Assembly (NCBI GenBank): GCA_024280295.1
Contig: JAJRQK010000006.1
Coordinates: 1-64,000 of the forward strand
Origin: Bacteroidota bacterium
GTDB lineage: Bacteria > Bacteroidota > Bacteroidia > Flavobacteriales_D > Crocinitomicaceae
DNA: 64,000 bases
Direction of reading: 5' to 3'
Of this stretch, positions 18,466 through 28,678 are shown one piece after another. The notes beneath the pieces were generated by a model, which saw only the letters and a program-made list of their open reading frames with translations, did no database searches and had not been told where the DNA came from. Both the position numbers and the translations under genes were made by a program. The first letter of the stretch is position 1; the number at the start of each line of letters is the position of its first letter.

Positions 18466-19482
18466 TTACGCAATTTCATTGAGCACAGAAGCGACTGAAA
18501 TGTATTGAATACAATCACACTCCTGTTTTTTTGCACATTTTTCGCAATTTTCATCATTTACGAGTATTGTAACATTCTTACCAAGAGCTTTCCATCTTCC
18601 AGGGTGAATTGGTCGTTTTGGAGAGAAGAAGCCAATCGTTTTTATTCCCAAATAACCCGCAATATGCAAAGGACCTGTTGAACATGCACATAGAGCGTCC
18701 ACTTTTGAAATAAATCGAATTAATTGTACGAGATTCATCTTCCCCGTGGTATCGACTACACGCTGATGTGCTGGTAATTGATCTCGAAATTGCGTTCCCT
18801 CAGATTCTGTTCCTGTGAAGAAAACAGTCATGCCTTTATCAAGTAATCGATTGGTTAGCTCAATGTACTTTTCCATCGGCCATTCTTTGGCACTGCCTTG
18901 AGATTTAGGATGGAGTATAATTGATTTTGATGCTGAATTTAAACTTTCTTGAATTGATTGAGGTAATTCTACTTCCTTTGATGAAAAATGGGACGTAGCA
19001 TCATAAATTACATCCAACGATGGAATTTCCTCTAATCCAAATGGTCGCAACAATTCATGGTTCAATTGTGCTTCATGTAAACCTGATCGTTTTCGTGTAA
19101 AATTAGGTCGATGGTTACACGTTAAAAGATGAAATGATCGATGTGATGTCCCGATACGCATATCAATTTTGATTTTTTTTGCGAGTGATGCAATTTCTTT
19201 ATTCGGAAAAACATGAACGATTGCATCTGCTTTTAAGGCTTGAAATTTCGAAACGCGGTCTAAAATGGACAACTCCAAATAGTCTTCCCAATCTTCAAAA
19301 TGATCTATCAATTTATAAGACTCAACGACTGCACGCGTGTATCCATTTCCCAGAAAAATGATCGTCACCGTTGGAAAATGCGACTTCAACCAAGCGCAAA
19401 GCGGAAGAGTCAACATCACATCGCCTATGCTGTCAGTCCGACTAATAATTACTCGTTTATGGCTTAGATCAATTGTTTTCAC
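18466..19482 (-). CDS. Family 9 glycosyltransferase (heptosyltransferase-like)
   Basis: 338 residues from a GTG start at 19482. The N-terminal RTDSIGDVMLTLPLC and the C-terminal CACSTGPLHIAGYLGIKTIGFFSP match ADP-heptose:LPS heptosyltransferases of family GT9. ILHPKSQGSAKEWPMEKY follows the typical donor-binding core. It would add a sugar to lipid A core or a related glycolipid on the cytoplasmic face. The start overlaps the end of the GT2 gene by 14 nt, so the two are coupled. A cysteine-rich stretch (CEKCAKKQECDC) near the C-terminus could bind metal. Confidence 0.88.
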   Translation of the reverse strand: MKTIDLSHKRVIISRTDSIGDVMLTLPLCAWLKSHFPTVTIIFLGNGYTRAVVESYKLIDHFEDWEDYLELSILDRVSKFQALKADAIVHVFPNKEIASLAKKIKIDMRIGTSHRSFHLLTCNHRPNFTRKRSGLHEAQLNHELLRPFGLEEIPSLDVIYDATSHFSSKEVELPQSIQESLNSASKSIILHPKSQGSAKEWPMEKYIELTNRLLDKGMTVFFTGTESEGTQFRDQLPAHQRVVDTTGKMNLVQLIRFISKVDALCACSTGPLHIAGYLGIKTIGFFSPKRPIHPGRWKALGKNVTILVNDENCEKCAKKQECDCIQYISVASVLNEIA

Positions 19483-20224
19483 GGTGAAGTCTTCTTAATT
19501 CTTTGTATTTAAACACATTTGATTGAGCACTAATTTGTGCAATTTTAAAACCCATTTTGCCATCTAAGAATCCGACCTTCAAAATATACATCGCTATAAA
19601 TCGCCCCAAAGCACTAAGATATGGCTTAATAACTGATGCTTTCTTACCCTTATGAAACATCTTCTGTGCTGTTAATGCCGAATACTTGTCTGCTCGCGCT
19701 CTGTGATCAATATAATTATAGTATGAATAATGCTCAAGGTGACCTTCTAATTGAATCACATCAAGATTTTTCGGATAAATCAACTCTTCGTGTACGTATT
19801 CACCTTCCCAATAGCTTTCTTCCTTTGGAAATAGTCGTGTTTTTACATCTGGATACCAACCTGAATGTTTGATCCATTTTCCACAATAGTTCGTCAAGCG
19901 ATTTACGTTATAAATTTGTGGGGTGCTGTTCTTCTTAATTTCCAACAGTGCTTTTGAAAGCTGATCATCAACTGCTTCATCCGCATCTATAGACAAAATA
20001 TAATCATGTGAAGCAAGGTTATTGAGAACGTTTTTGCTTGCGGAATATCCTTCCCAAGCACGTTGTTCAAACCGAACTCCGCGATTTCGACAAATTTCTT
20101 CTGTTTTATCCGTCGAAAGGGAATCGAGCACAATAATTTCATCCGCAACAGCTTTCAATGAATCGATACATCTTCCAATGTTTCGCTCTTCATTTAATGT
20201 GATTATTGTAGCTGAAATTTTCAT
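19469..20224 (-). CDS. Family 2 glycosyltransferase (WaaE/KdtX-like)
   Basis: 251 residues. The GT-A fold shows TIITLNEERNIGRC at the N-terminus, IIVLDSLSTDKTEEI for nucleotide binding, and the DxD-like SIDADE. The overall pattern, including NRLTNYCGKWIKHSGWYPDVKTRLF, is that of the WaaE/KdtX beta-1,4-glucosyltransferase group that decorates LPS inner core. It overlaps the DUF4837 gene by 4 nt upstream and the GT9 gene by 14 nt downstream, placing it in a tight envelope operon. Confidence 0.88.
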   Translation of the reverse strand: MKISATIITLNEERNIGRCIDSLKAVADEIIVLDSLSTDKTEEICRNRGVRFEQRAWEGYSASKNVLNNLASHDYILSIDADEAVDDQLSKALLEIKKNSTPQIYNVNRLTNYCGKWIKHSGWYPDVKTRLFPKEESYWEGEYVHEELIYPKNLDVIQLEGHLEHYSYYNYIDHRARADKYSALTAQKMFHKGKKASVIKPYLSALGRFIAMYILKVGFLDGKMGFKIAQISAQSNVFKYKELRRLHRENN

Positions 20225-21294
20225 GGGGTAAACTCAACACTTCTAATTACTGCCTCAATTTCACGGAGAGGGTGCGTCCAACTTGTTGTTGGCGGCGCAT
20301 CTACATATCCACTAATGCACATTAATTTTTTCTTCTTCGGGTGGATGAAATGAAATGCCCAAAAAGCTCCACCAGTTCCAGCCTTACCATTTCCTGTAAA
20401 TTTAAACATTCCGCGCATTTCGTAGCCATCAATCCTCCCGCTTGCATTTGAAATGATATTTCCTTCAGGATAAACATAATCAACATACTGAGTTCCCATG
20501 TACATTCCTTCAACTACAGATGGGACATTGTACCGTAACATCGTGTCTCTTGCCATCAGTAAGTTTTTCAAATCAAACTGAGCTGAATCTGAAAAATCGT
20601 ACTGGTAAATCATCACACCCGTAAAAATTGTTCCGGCATCTTGTCCGCTAGGGCCAAAATCAATTGGTCGAGAAGAATTTTGAAATTCCAATCGCGCAAA
20701 GTTTGTTCGGCTACTCACTACTTTTGCGCCATCAGGCAGTGCTAGTTCAATTCCAAAGGTTTTCTTCAAGACTTTATCTGGGTTTCTATTACCATTCCTA
20801 GCGAAGTTATCCATAATTCGGAGCCAATCTCGTTGGTCAAATTTATCATGAACATCATCTAGTCCCATTTGACATGTTTCGAGGACTTGTTTTAAGTCTT
20901 TACCAGTAATATCAATTACCAATTGTGATTCTGCCCAAACATCATCACGCATTTCAATTTTACCGAATTCTCCTTGATATTCAGGATCAATATTTACAAA
21001 TAAGATGTTGCGAAACCTCTTTATTCCATCTTCAAATTTTCTTGGTGTTCTATGAACGAGCTCAAATGTTACAAGGTCTGGCAGATATGGTAAAATAAAC
21101 TGAGTAAGACCTGTATCGAGTTCATTTTTGACTTCAGAGTTCCATATATCCGCTTCACACACTACTAGAATTTCTCCAACTTTCCCGGTTACTTGCAGTC
21201 CCATGGTTGATCGAGAACGATTACCGCATCCAGCCCAACTAAAAAGAAGCGCAATTAATCCTATACCGAATAAAAAACGTGTCAGTTTCTTCAT
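20221..21294 (-). CDS. DUF4837 family lipoprotein
   Basis: 357 residues. The N-terminal signal ends in a lipobox (SWAGC, Cys23), so it should be a lipoprotein. The body, beginning GKVGEILVVCEADIWNSEVKNE, matches the DUF4837 family found widely in Bacteroidota (recalled from family style). No function is established. It is first in a tight run with GT2, GT9, UbiA-like and DUF6122 genes, which hints at an envelope role. Confidence 0.8.
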   Translation of the reverse strand: MKKLTRFLFGIGLIALLFSWAGCGNRSRSTMGLQVTGKVGEILVVCEADIWNSEVKNELDTGLTQFILPYLPDLVTFELVHRTPRKFEDGIKRFRNILFVNIDPEYQGEFGKIEMRDDVWAESQLVIDITGKDLKQVLETCQMGLDDVHDKFDQRDWLRIMDNFARNGNRNPDKVLKKTFGIELALPDGAKVVSSRTNFARLEFQNSSRPIDFGPSGQDAGTIFTGVMIYQYDFSDSAQFDLKNLLMARDTMLRYNVPSVVEGMYMGTQYVDYVYPEGNIISNASGRIDGYEMRGMFKFTGNGKAGTGGAFWAFHFIHPKKKKLMCISGYVDAPPTTSWTHPLREIEAVIRSVEFTP

Positions 21295-21380
21295 AAATCT
21301 CAGTTTTTGAGAAGAGCAGCAAAAATCGATCCTACCTCCAACAGTTCAACGGCTATTTATTGAACGGTAGTTGATGCTGA

Positions 21381-22835
21381 CTAACGTACTCTGATCTTCT
21401 GCCCAATGCTCAATCGATCAATATTCACACGAGGGTTCAATCGTTTCAATTGAGTAATTGTCTTGTTGTGTCGCTGTGCAATTTTTCCAAAAGTATCTCC
21501 TTTTCGCACCGAATAATACTTTGTTGAGGTGGTGTTAGTAGGTGTTGTATTTGTTGTCGCTGCACTTTTTTTCACTTTTAAGCGCTGTCCCACATAAATT
21601 CGAGTAGATCGCAATCCATTCATTCGTTGCACTGTTGATACTGTTGTGCGATATCGTTCGGCAATAGTTCCCAATGTTTCACCACTTTTCACTTTGTGGT
21701 ATTGGTAGGCTCCGTTATAAGAATTGTTAGGTTTTAGTATTGTATTCGTTGTTGTATTGCTACTATAAGTTGGTTTTGTGTACTTTGAATACTCGATTGC
21801 ATATAAGCTATCTTCGTTTGAAACCAATTCTCCTATTAACTCCAATGGAAGATAAACGCATTGTTCGGGGTCTGTTTTTGGAATGTAATCACGCTTATAT
21901 ATTGGATTCAATCGTTTTACCTCCTCTTCTTCAATTCCCAAAAGTGTACTTATTGAAGAAAAATGAACCCCTTTAGAGAGGCACATCGTATCGAGTTGGC
22001 TATAGGCAATTGTTGCTTCCGCTGGAATTATGTTATGCTCCGCATGATAGGTCATCAAATACGCCGCAGCTATAAAATTAGGCACGTACCCTTGTGTTTC
22101 ACGTGGTAAAAACGGTCGAACTTCCCAATAAGTTAATTTATTTCCAGATCTACGAATCGCTTTGTTGACATTTCCAGGTCCTGCATTATAGGAGGCAAGT
22201 GCGAGGTTCCAATCACCATAAATTCCATACAGCTTCTTCAAGTAGCGACACGCTGCATCGGTTGCTAATTCGGGATCCATGCGTTCATCGATGTATGAGT
22301 TTTCATTCAAGCCGTACATTCGACCTGTTCTGTACATAAATTGCCAAAGTCCCAGAGCTCCGGCACGTGATTTTACTTGTGGGCGCAACCCACTTTCAAT
22401 AACAGCAAGGTATTTTAGTTCAATTGGAAGTCCATGTTCTATTAGTTTCTCTTCAAACATGTCGAAATAAAGCTTTGATCTTCCAAGAACAATCCGCGTA
22501 AAACCTCTTCTTTTTTGGACAAAAAACTTAATTGTTTTGAGCGTTTGCTTGTTGCAATCAAGATGAAAAGGACTCATTTCATTCATTACATTGAGTCGTT
22601 CACAATAGACCGAGTCTGAAAACTCAGGAACATCACTTACTTCATAATTAAGCGCGTCAATGATTGAATCATGGTTACTTTGGAAGGAATGTTCAGCGTA
22701 ATATAGATTAAGGCTTTGCTCAATAGTACGAATCATCCGAGCATTATCTGTTGTATCCACTGGAGGTTTTCCGCTATACTGAGCACTTGCCAACCCTACA
22801 ATTAAACAACTAACTATCGTTATCAAATTTCTCAT
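21381..22835 (-). CDS. Membrane-bound lytic murein transglycosylase D-like protein with two LysM domains
   Basis: 484 residues. After a signal peptide (about 1-18) comes a lytic transglycosylase domain with catalytic Glu in AVIESGLRP, then SRAGALGLWQFMYRTGRMYGL and ASYNAGPGNV, all canonical. Two LysM repeats follow, each with its own Thr/Asn-rich linker: about 377-422 (VKSGETLGTIAERY) and 440-484 (VRKGDTFGKIAQRH). It cleaves peptidoglycan glycan strands to 1,6-anhydro-muropeptides. The start overlaps the gatA stop by 4 nt, an unusual coupling of wall turnover to tRNA amidation. Confidence 0.93.
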   Translation of the reverse strand: MRNLITIVSCLIVGLASAQYSGKPPVDTTDNARMIRTIEQSLNLYYAEHSFQSNHDSIIDALNYEVSDVPEFSDSVYCERLNVMNEMSPFHLDCNKQTLKTIKFFVQKRRGFTRIVLGRSKLYFDMFEEKLIEHGLPIELKYLAVIESGLRPQVKSRAGALGLWQFMYRTGRMYGLNENSYIDERMDPELATDAACRYLKKLYGIYGDWNLALASYNAGPGNVNKAIRRSGNKLTYWEVRPFLPRETQGYVPNFIAAAYLMTYHAEHNIIPAEATIAYSQLDTMCLSKGVHFSSISTLLGIEEEEVKRLNPIYKRDYIPKTDPEQCVYLPLELIGELVSNEDSLYAIEYSKYTKPTYSSNTTTNTILKPNNSYNGAYQYHKVKSGETLGTIAERYRTTVSTVQRMNGLRSTRIYVGQRLKVKKSAATTNTTPTNTTSTKYYSVRKGDTFGKIAQRHNKTITQLKRLNPRVNIDRLSIGQKIRVR

Positions 22836-24256
22836 GTCTTTACTCTCATTTTTTCCAATTGTCGTGAAAAATTCAACATTCTTTTCTCTTCAAAATGGTT
22901 GCCAATTACTTGCATTCCAAAGGGCATTCCATTACTATGTTCTCCAACAGGAATTGAGATTGCAGGGTTTCCTGTTAAGTTTGCGTGAACCGTAAAAATA
23001 TCCTGTAAATACATCGTAATAGGATCACTTACTGAATCGATTTTAAATGCCGTGGAAGGTGTTGTTGGTAGCATGATAAAGTCGAATTTCGACAATATTT
23101 CATTCGTTTTGTCTTGCAAGACGCGTCGAACTTTCTGCCCTTTCGTATAGTACGCATCATAATATCCATGAGATAGAATAAACGTCCCTGCCATAATTCT
23201 ACGCTTTACTTCTGGCCCGAATCCTTGGCTTCGCGATTTCTTATATGTTTCCTCTAAACCCTTTGCTTCTGGACTTCGATAGCCGTAATGTACACCGTCG
23301 AAACGAGAAAGGTTTGAGGATGCTTCAGCCGTTGTAAGAACATAGTAAGTCGGAACCATGTAATCTAAGTAAGGGAACGAAATATATTCCACTTCGTGAC
23401 CTTTCTCAATCAAACCATCTGTAAGTTCTTTCATTCGATCTTTAACTTCAGGATCAATTCCCTCCATTTCATAACTCTCTTTAATTACCGCAATTTTCAA
23501 ATTCTTTTCTTCTGTGTAGCTGGTAAAATCATCGACTGGTTTCGTGCTTGTTGTCGAGTCATAATTATCCGAACCAGACATCACTTCGAGCAACAAAGCA
23601 GCATCCTCAACATCGTTCGTGAAGGGTCCAATTTGATCAAATGATGAAGCATAAGCAATTAGTCCGTGTCGGCTAATTCTTCCATACGTTGGTTTCAATC
23701 CAACAGTTCCGGTAAACGAAGCAGGTTGACGAATTGATCCACCAGTATCACTCCCAAGAGCGGCCGTACACATTCCTGCAGCAACAGCAACGGCTGAACC
23801 GCCAGATGAGCCACCAGGAACTCTGTTTTCTCCAATAGGATTGATAACAGGTCCAAATGATGAATTCTCATTTGAGCTACCCATGGCAAATTCATCACAA
23901 TTTAGGCGACCTATGATTACAGCATCTTCATCGATTAAACGTTGTACGGCGGTTCCAGTAAAAAGTGATTCGAATTCTCCCATAATTTTAGAAGATGCAG
24001 AAAGTTTATGATCGGCATAGCAAAGATTATCTTTGATGCCAATAACCATTCCCGCAAGCTTTCCTGCTGTTCCAGTTTTTAGTTTTAGATCAATCTGTTC
24101 AGCTTGTTTCCGAGCAGAGGTTTCAAAAACTTCGAGAAATGCATTCAAGTTTTTGTTGGCTTCGATTTGTGCCAAGTATCCATCGAGGATTTGGACTACC
24201 GAATTTCCAGAAGCAAGAACTTTCTTTACTTCAGCATAGCTGCGAAGAGTGCGCAT
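22832..24256 (-). CDS. gatA: Asp-tRNA(Asn)/Glu-tRNA(Gln) amidotransferase subunit A
   Basis: 474 residues. The amidase signature GGSSGGSAVAVAAG is present, and by alignment with S. aureus GatA the Ser-cisSer-Lys triad is Lys75, Ser150 and Ser174. GatA releases ammonia from glutamine for amidation of mischarged Glu-tRNA(Gln) or Asp-tRNA(Asn), with GatB and GatC encoded elsewhere. The start ATG lies 2 nt after the tatA stop and the stop overlaps the mltD-like start, so it is the centre of a three-gene transcript. Confidence 0.95.
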   Translation of the reverse strand: MRTLRSYAEVKKVLASGNSVVQILDGYLAQIEANKNLNAFLEVFETSARKQAEQIDLKLKTGTAGKLAGMVIGIKDNLCYADHKLSASSKIMGEFESLFTGTAVQRLIDEDAVIIGRLNCDEFAMGSSNENSSFGPVINPIGENRVPGGSSGGSAVAVAAGMCTAALGSDTGGSIRQPASFTGTVGLKPTYGRISRHGLIAYASSFDQIGPFTNDVEDAALLLEVMSGSDNYDSTTSTKPVDDFTSYTEEKNLKIAVIKESYEMEGIDPEVKDRMKELTDGLIEKGHEVEYISFPYLDYMVPTYYVLTTAEASSNLSRFDGVHYGYRSPEAKGLEETYKKSRSQGFGPEVKRRIMAGTFILSHGYYDAYYTKGQKVRRVLQDKTNEILSKFDFIMLPTTPSTAFKIDSVSDPITMYLQDIFTVHANLTGNPAISIPVGEHSNGMPFGMQVIGNHFEEKRMLNFSRQLEKMRVKT

Positions 24257-24258
24257 GC

Positions 24259-24438
24259 TTATTTTTTTTCTTCTGTATCAGGCGTTGTATTGCCTTCTTC
24301 TGGCTTTGAAGCATTCTTAAACTCTTTCATACCCTTTCCAAGGCCTTTCATGAGTTCAGGAATTTTCTTTCCTCCGAACAACAATAACGCTACGACTAAA
24401 ATGGCGATTACTTGCCAAGCACCAAAAGCTAAAATCAT
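24259..24438 (-). CDS. tatA: Sec-independent translocase protein TatA (59 residues)
   Basis: A short ORF read directly from the minus strand: start ATG 24438, stop TAA 24259-24261, 59 residues. The N-terminal helix ([20 protein letters not shown]), the hinge FGGKKIPEL, the amphipathic [11 protein letters not shown] helix and an acidic/basic tail are the TatA/E pattern. It forms the pore of the twin-arginine pathway; ActB at the left edge carries a Tat-type signal. It has its own TAACTTTG promoter element about 24 nt upstream and is followed 2 nt later by gatA. It is easily missed because of its size. Confidence 0.93.
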   Translation of the reverse strand: MILAFGAWQVIAILVVALLLFGGKKIPELMKGLGKGMKEFKNASKPEEGNTTPDTEEKK

Positions 24439-24461
24439 CTTTACAAATATTAAATTGTATA

Positions 24462-24469
24462 CAAAGTTA
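24462..24469 (-). promoter_or_regulatory. TAACTTTG -7 element of the tatA-gatA-mltD operon
   Basis: The minus strand reads TAACTTTG 24 nt before the tatA ATG, a full match to TAnnTTTG. No TTG is found at the ideal distance. Confidence 0.5.
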
Positions 24470-24538
24470 CTTATTATGAACGAAAGACCCGACTATTTCA
24501 CTAAAAGCCTTTTGAATCAACCATAAAAGATGTTAAAT

Positions 24539-27331
24539 CTATTTTTTCTTGAGTTTACGAGCGACTTCAACTTCCTCGTATGCTTCGATGACATCATTCA
24601 CCTGCATATCGTTGAATTTTTCAATGTTCAATCCACATTCGTAGTTGTTTTTCACCTCTTTCACATCGTCTTTGAATCGTTTCAATGAACCTAATGTACC
24701 AGTGTGAACAACAACTCCATCACGAATTAGGCGAATTTTAGAAGAACGTTTGATCGTTCCGCTGAGTACGAAACAACCTGCAATTGTTCCTACCTTAGTG
24801 ATGTTAAACACTTCACGGATTTCGGCTGAACCAAGTATTTTTTCTTCAATATCTGGAGAAAGCATTCCTTCCATTGCATCCTTAATCTCATCAATTGCCT
24901 TATAGATAATAGAGTAAAGTCGGATATCAATTTGTTCTTCATCAGAAAGACGTCGTGCGCCCAATGTTGGTCGAACTTGGAAACCAATAATAACAGCATC
25001 CGATGCTGATGCTAAGTTGACATCTGCTTCAGAAATTGCCCCAACTCCTTTGTGAATAATATTCACTTGGATTTCTTCCGTTGAAAGATTCAATAACGAA
25101 TCAGAAAGTGCCTCAATAGACCCATCAACATCGCCCTTCACGATGATATTCAATTCCTTGAAATCACCAATAGCCAAACGACGACCGATTTCATCAAGTG
25201 TAATGTGCTTCGTTGTACGAAGTCCTTGCTCACGATAAAGTTGCTCACGTTTCACGGCAATATCTTTCGCTTCACGCTCATCTTCCAGCACATAAAATTT
25301 ATCTCCTGCAGATGGTGCTCCATTAATTCCAAGAATTGATACTGGCATTGATGGTAAGACTTCTTTTACAGAGTTACCATGTTCGTCATGCATCGCACGA
25401 ACTTTACCGCTGTATCGGCCAACCAAAATAACATCACCGATCCGCATTGTTCCAGATTCAACAAGCATGTTTGTAACATAACCCTTTCCTTTATCCAGAG
25501 AAGATTCAATTACCGTTCCAAGTGCATTTTTATTTGGATTTGCCTTTAAGTCAAGCATTTCTGCTTCTAAAAGCACCTTATCCAAAAGAAGGTCAATATT
25601 TAAATTTTTCTTTGCTGAAATTTCTTGGCATTGATATTTCCCCCCCCAATCTTCAACAAGAATATTCATTGCCGAAAGTTGCTCTTTAATTTTATCTGCG
25701 CTTGCTCCCGGCTTATCAATCTTATTGATTGCAAAAATCATTGGAACTCCAGCGGCTTGTGCGTGAGAGATTGCCTCTTTCGTTTGTGGCATGACGTCAT
25801 CATCCGCAGCAACGATAATGATTGCAATATCCGTGACTTGTGCTCCCCGAGCACGCATTGCAGTAAAGGCCTCATGACCAGGAGTATCAAGAAAAGTCAT
25901 CTTTCGACCATCTTTCAACTCCACGTTGTACGCACCAATATGCTGCGTTATTCCTCCAGCTTCACCTTCAGTTACATTAGCATTTCTAATTCTATCCAGA
26001 AGCGATGTTTTACCATGATCAACATGTCCCATTACTGTAACAATGGCAGCTCTTGGTAATAAGTCTTCTTCTTTATCTTCTATAATTGGAATTGATTCTT
26101 GTACTTCCGCACTTACAAATTCTGTTTCGTAGCCAAATTCTTCAACGATGATTTGAATTGTTTCTGCATCTAGCCTTTGGTTGATTGATGCAAAAATCCC
26201 CAATGTCATACAAGCTGAAATAATCTCTGTTGAACCAACATTCATCATTGTTCCCAACTCCGAAACAGTAACAAACTCGGTAAGTTTCAATATTTTATCC
26301 TCGTATGCTGCAGCGATTTCTTCTGCTTCACGACGCAAGGCAACATTTTCTCTTTTCGAGCGGCGGTTTTTGGACGCTTTCGATTTCCCCCCTTTATTAG
26401 ATAGGCGAGCAAGTGTTTCTTTAATTTCCTTTTGAATATCTGCCTCAGTAATTTCAGGTTTTTCTACTCGGCCCCTCTTTCCTCCTTTATTCCCACTGTT
26501 ATTTGCGTTATTATTTCCTCGAGCGCCTCTTCCATTTCCAGCATTAGGATTTGTTCCAGGTATTTGCTTTGCAGGGTCAATTTTACGAACGCGTTTTCTT
26601 TTCTTACGATCCGCTCCAGAAGTTCTTGGTTTTTCAACAGGAAGCACAATTTTCCCAACAACATTAGGTCCGGCTAACTTGGCTCGTTGAACTCTAATCG
26701 TCTCGGTTTCTTTTGGTTTAACCACCACTTCTTCTGACGTTTTAACCTCCTCTTTCTTTTGTTCGGGTTTTACTTCCGTCTTAACCGTTTTAATTTCTTC
26801 TTTTGACTGTTCCTTTTTTCCTTTTGACTTCTTATCTGGTCGAGTTTTTGAATTGATAGAACTCAAGTCGATTTTACCAAGAACTTTAACGCCCCCTTCA
26901 CTCTTTTCTGGTTCATCAAGCACCTCCTTAATCTTTTCAACAACCTCTTCAACCTTTTTCACTTCCTCAACAGGATTCTCACTTACCTGTTCAACTATTT
27001 CTTCAACCTTTTCTTCAATAATCGGTGGAGTCACAACTTCCTCAACAATTATTTCAACTTCCTCCTCAACCTCCACTTCCTCGGGTTTATCCTTATCTCT
27101 AAGTGAGATCGTTTCCCTTTTTTCACGAGCAACCGGTTTTTGTTTGGTTTTCTCTTTTAGGTCATGATCTGCTGCAAACTCTGTGCTCAACATTTCATAT
27201 TGATCCTGCGTCAACTTAAGGTTTGGTGACGGATCAATATTTACTCCATTGGTTTCCAGGAATTCTACGATGGTTGATATACCAACGTTAAATTCTCCTG
27301 CTGCTTTTCCTAATCTTACTGGTTTCGCCAT
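24539..27331 (-). CDS. infB: Translation initiation factor IF-2
   Basis: 930 residues. Residues about 1-55 form an IF2N-like domain, followed by a long low-complexity region rich in Glu/Val and then Lys/Arg/Gly/Asn (about 75-330). A second IF2N-like segment follows, then the GTPase domain. G1 is GHVDHGKT at 435-442, then DTPGHEAF and NKIDKPG. C-terminal domains end at residue 930. IF-2 brings initiator tRNA to the 30S subunit. It is the last gene of rimP-nusA-infB, 68 nt after nusA. An 8-nt G run encodes the WGGK segment of the G domain. Confidence 0.97.
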   Translation of the reverse strand: MAKPVRLGKAAGEFNVGISTIVEFLETNGVNIDPSPNLKLTQDQYEMLSTEFAADHDLKEKTKQKPVAREKRETISLRDKDKPEEVEVEEEVEIIVEEVVTPPIIEEKVEEIVEQVSENPVEEVKKVEEVVEKIKEVLDEPEKSEGGVKVLGKIDLSSINSKTRPDKKSKGKKEQSKEEIKTVKTEVKPEQKKEEVKTSEEVVVKPKETETIRVQRAKLAGPNVVGKIVLPVEKPRTSGADRKKRKRVRKIDPAKQIPGTNPNAGNGRGARGNNNANNSGNKGGKRGRVEKPEITEADIQKEIKETLARLSNKGGKSKASKNRRSKRENVALRREAEEIAAAYEDKILKLTEFVTVSELGTMMNVGSTEIISACMTLGIFASINQRLDAETIQIIVEEFGYETEFVSAEVQESIPIIEDKEEDLLPRAAIVTVMGHVDHGKTSLLDRIRNANVTEGEAGGITQHIGAYNVELKDGRKMTFLDTPGHEAFTAMRARGAQVTDIAIIIVAADDDVMPQTKEAISHAQAAGVPMIFAINKIDKPGASADKIKEQLSAMNILVEDWGGKYQCQEISAKKNLNIDLLLDKVLLEAEMLDLKANPNKNALGTVIESSLDKGKGYVTNMLVESGTMRIGDVILVGRYSGKVRAMHDEHGNSVKEVLPSMPVSILGINGAPSAGDKFYVLEDEREAKDIAVKREQLYREQGLRTTKHITLDEIGRRLAIGDFKELNIIVKGDVDGSIEALSDSLLNLSTEEIQVNIIHKGVGAISEADVNLASASDAVIIGFQVRPTLGARRLSDEEQIDIRLYSIIYKAIDEIKDAMEGMLSPDIEEKILGSAEIREVFNITKVGTIAGCFVLSGTIKRSSKIRLIRDGVVVHTGTLGSLKRFKDDVKEVKNNYECGLNIEKFNDMQVNDVIEAYEEVEVARKLKKK

Positions 27332-27399
27332 AATCGCTTTGTGCGTCCCTCTCGGTTATTTTTACTTTTAGCTATCTAAATATACTAATTTGAGTCGAT

Positions 27400-28635
27400 T
27401 TACTCGAACTCGGAATTTAGTATTTTAAACAATTCCTTGATGGTTTCCTCTTCTAGGTCTGTTCTTTTTTCAAGATCAGCCACTGAAATTTCTAACACTG
27501 ACTTTGCTGTATCGCAGCCAATTGCTTTCAATTCATCGATAATCCATGAATCAATTTCATCTGCAAACTCCTCCAAATCAACATCTTCTATGTCAACTTC
27601 ACCTTCGCGGTAAACATCTAATTCATATCCCGTTAATCGTCCACCCAACTTAATGTTGTGTCCTCCTTTCCCAATTGCAAGTGATACTTGATCTGGCTTT
27701 AAGAATACTTTCGCTCGCCCAGCCTCCTCGTCAATTTCAATAGATGAAATTTTAGCTGGAGAAAGTGCCCGTTGTATAAATAGTTGCGGGTTGCTCGTAT
27801 AGTTGATTACATCAATATTTTCGTTTCTCAACTCACGAACAATTCCGTGGATTCGAGAACCTTTCATACCAACACATGCTCCAACTGGATCTACACGATC
27901 ATCGTATGATTCAACAGCTACTTTAGCACGCTCACCAGGCTCACGAACAATTCGTTTAATTGTAATCAGGCCATCAAATACTTCTGGCACTTCCAATTCA
28001 AACAAACGCTCTAGGAATTCACCCGCTGTACGTGAAAGAATAATTACCGGACTACTGTTGCGCATATCAACCTTAGCAACAACGGCTCTAATTGATTCAC
28101 CCTTTTTGAAATAATCAGATGGAATTTGTTCAGACTTAGGAAGCAATAATTCGTTGCCTTCGTCATCAAGAACCATAATTTCTTTCTTCCAAACTTGGTA
28201 AACCTCACCTGTGATAATATCACCAATACGCTCTTTGTACAATTTATAAAGGTGATCTTTCTCAAGTTCCATTATTCTTGAAATCAAGTTTTGGCGAAGT
28301 GAGAGAATGTTTCGACGACCAAAATCGTTAAATTTAAATTCTTCCGTTACTTCTTCCCCAATTTCAAAATCAGGTTCGATCTTAATTGCGTCATCGTAGG
28401 CAATTTCTGTGTTTATGTCTTCCACCTCACCGTTATCAACGATTTCCTTATTGAGAAAGATTTGCACATCGCCTTTATCAATATTAACAATTACATCAAT
28501 ATGTTCGTCTGTGTTGAACTTCTTTTTAAGCATCGCACGAAACACATCCTCAAGAACGTGCTGCATTGTTTGCTTATCAATGTTCTTCAGTTCCTTGAAC
28601 TCCGAAAACGATTCGATCAATTCTAAACTGTCCAT
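27400..28635 (-). CDS. nusA: Transcription termination/antitermination protein NusA
   Basis: 411 residues. The N-terminal RNA-polymerase-binding domain (about 1-125) is followed by an S1 domain (GDIITGEVYQVWKKEIMVL, about 135-200) and tandem KH domains. The second KH domain shows VSLAIGKGGHNIKLGGRLTG. The C-terminal acidic repeat region is short (about 60 residues). NusA stimulates pausing and hairpin termination. It sits between rimP (43 nt) and infB, the widely conserved order. A terminator-like hairpin in the leader of this operon could be its own target. Confidence 0.96.
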   Translation of the reverse strand: MDSLELIESFSEFKELKNIDKQTMQHVLEDVFRAMLKKKFNTDEHIDVIVNIDKGDVQIFLNKEIVDNGEVEDINTEIAYDDAIKIEPDFEIGEEVTEEFKFNDFGRRNILSLRQNLISRIMELEKDHLYKLYKERIGDIITGEVYQVWKKEIMVLDDEGNELLLPKSEQIPSDYFKKGESIRAVVAKVDMRNSSPVIILSRTAGEFLERLFELEVPEVFDGLITIKRIVREPGERAKVAVESYDDRVDPVGACVGMKGSRIHGIVRELRNENIDVINYTSNPQLFIQRALSPAKISSIEIDEEAGRAKVFLKPDQVSLAIGKGGHNIKLGGRLTGYELDVYREGEVDIEDVDLEEFADEIDSWIIDELKAIGCDTAKSVLEISVADLEKRTDLEEETIKELFKILNSEFE

Positions 28636-28678
28636 TTTTCTAATTGTTTATTGTTCACTTAATAATTCAAAGGTGCTT

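Noticed and set aside
25640-25647. 8-nt C run in infB as a slippage site
   Set aside because: It encodes an ordinary WGG in an essential GTPase domain; a phase-variable essential factor is implausible and the run is short.
26853-27167. Plus-strand open frame of 104 codons rich in Ser and Thr
   Set aside because: It is the antisense of the Glu/Val-rich linker of infB, a codon-composition shadow.
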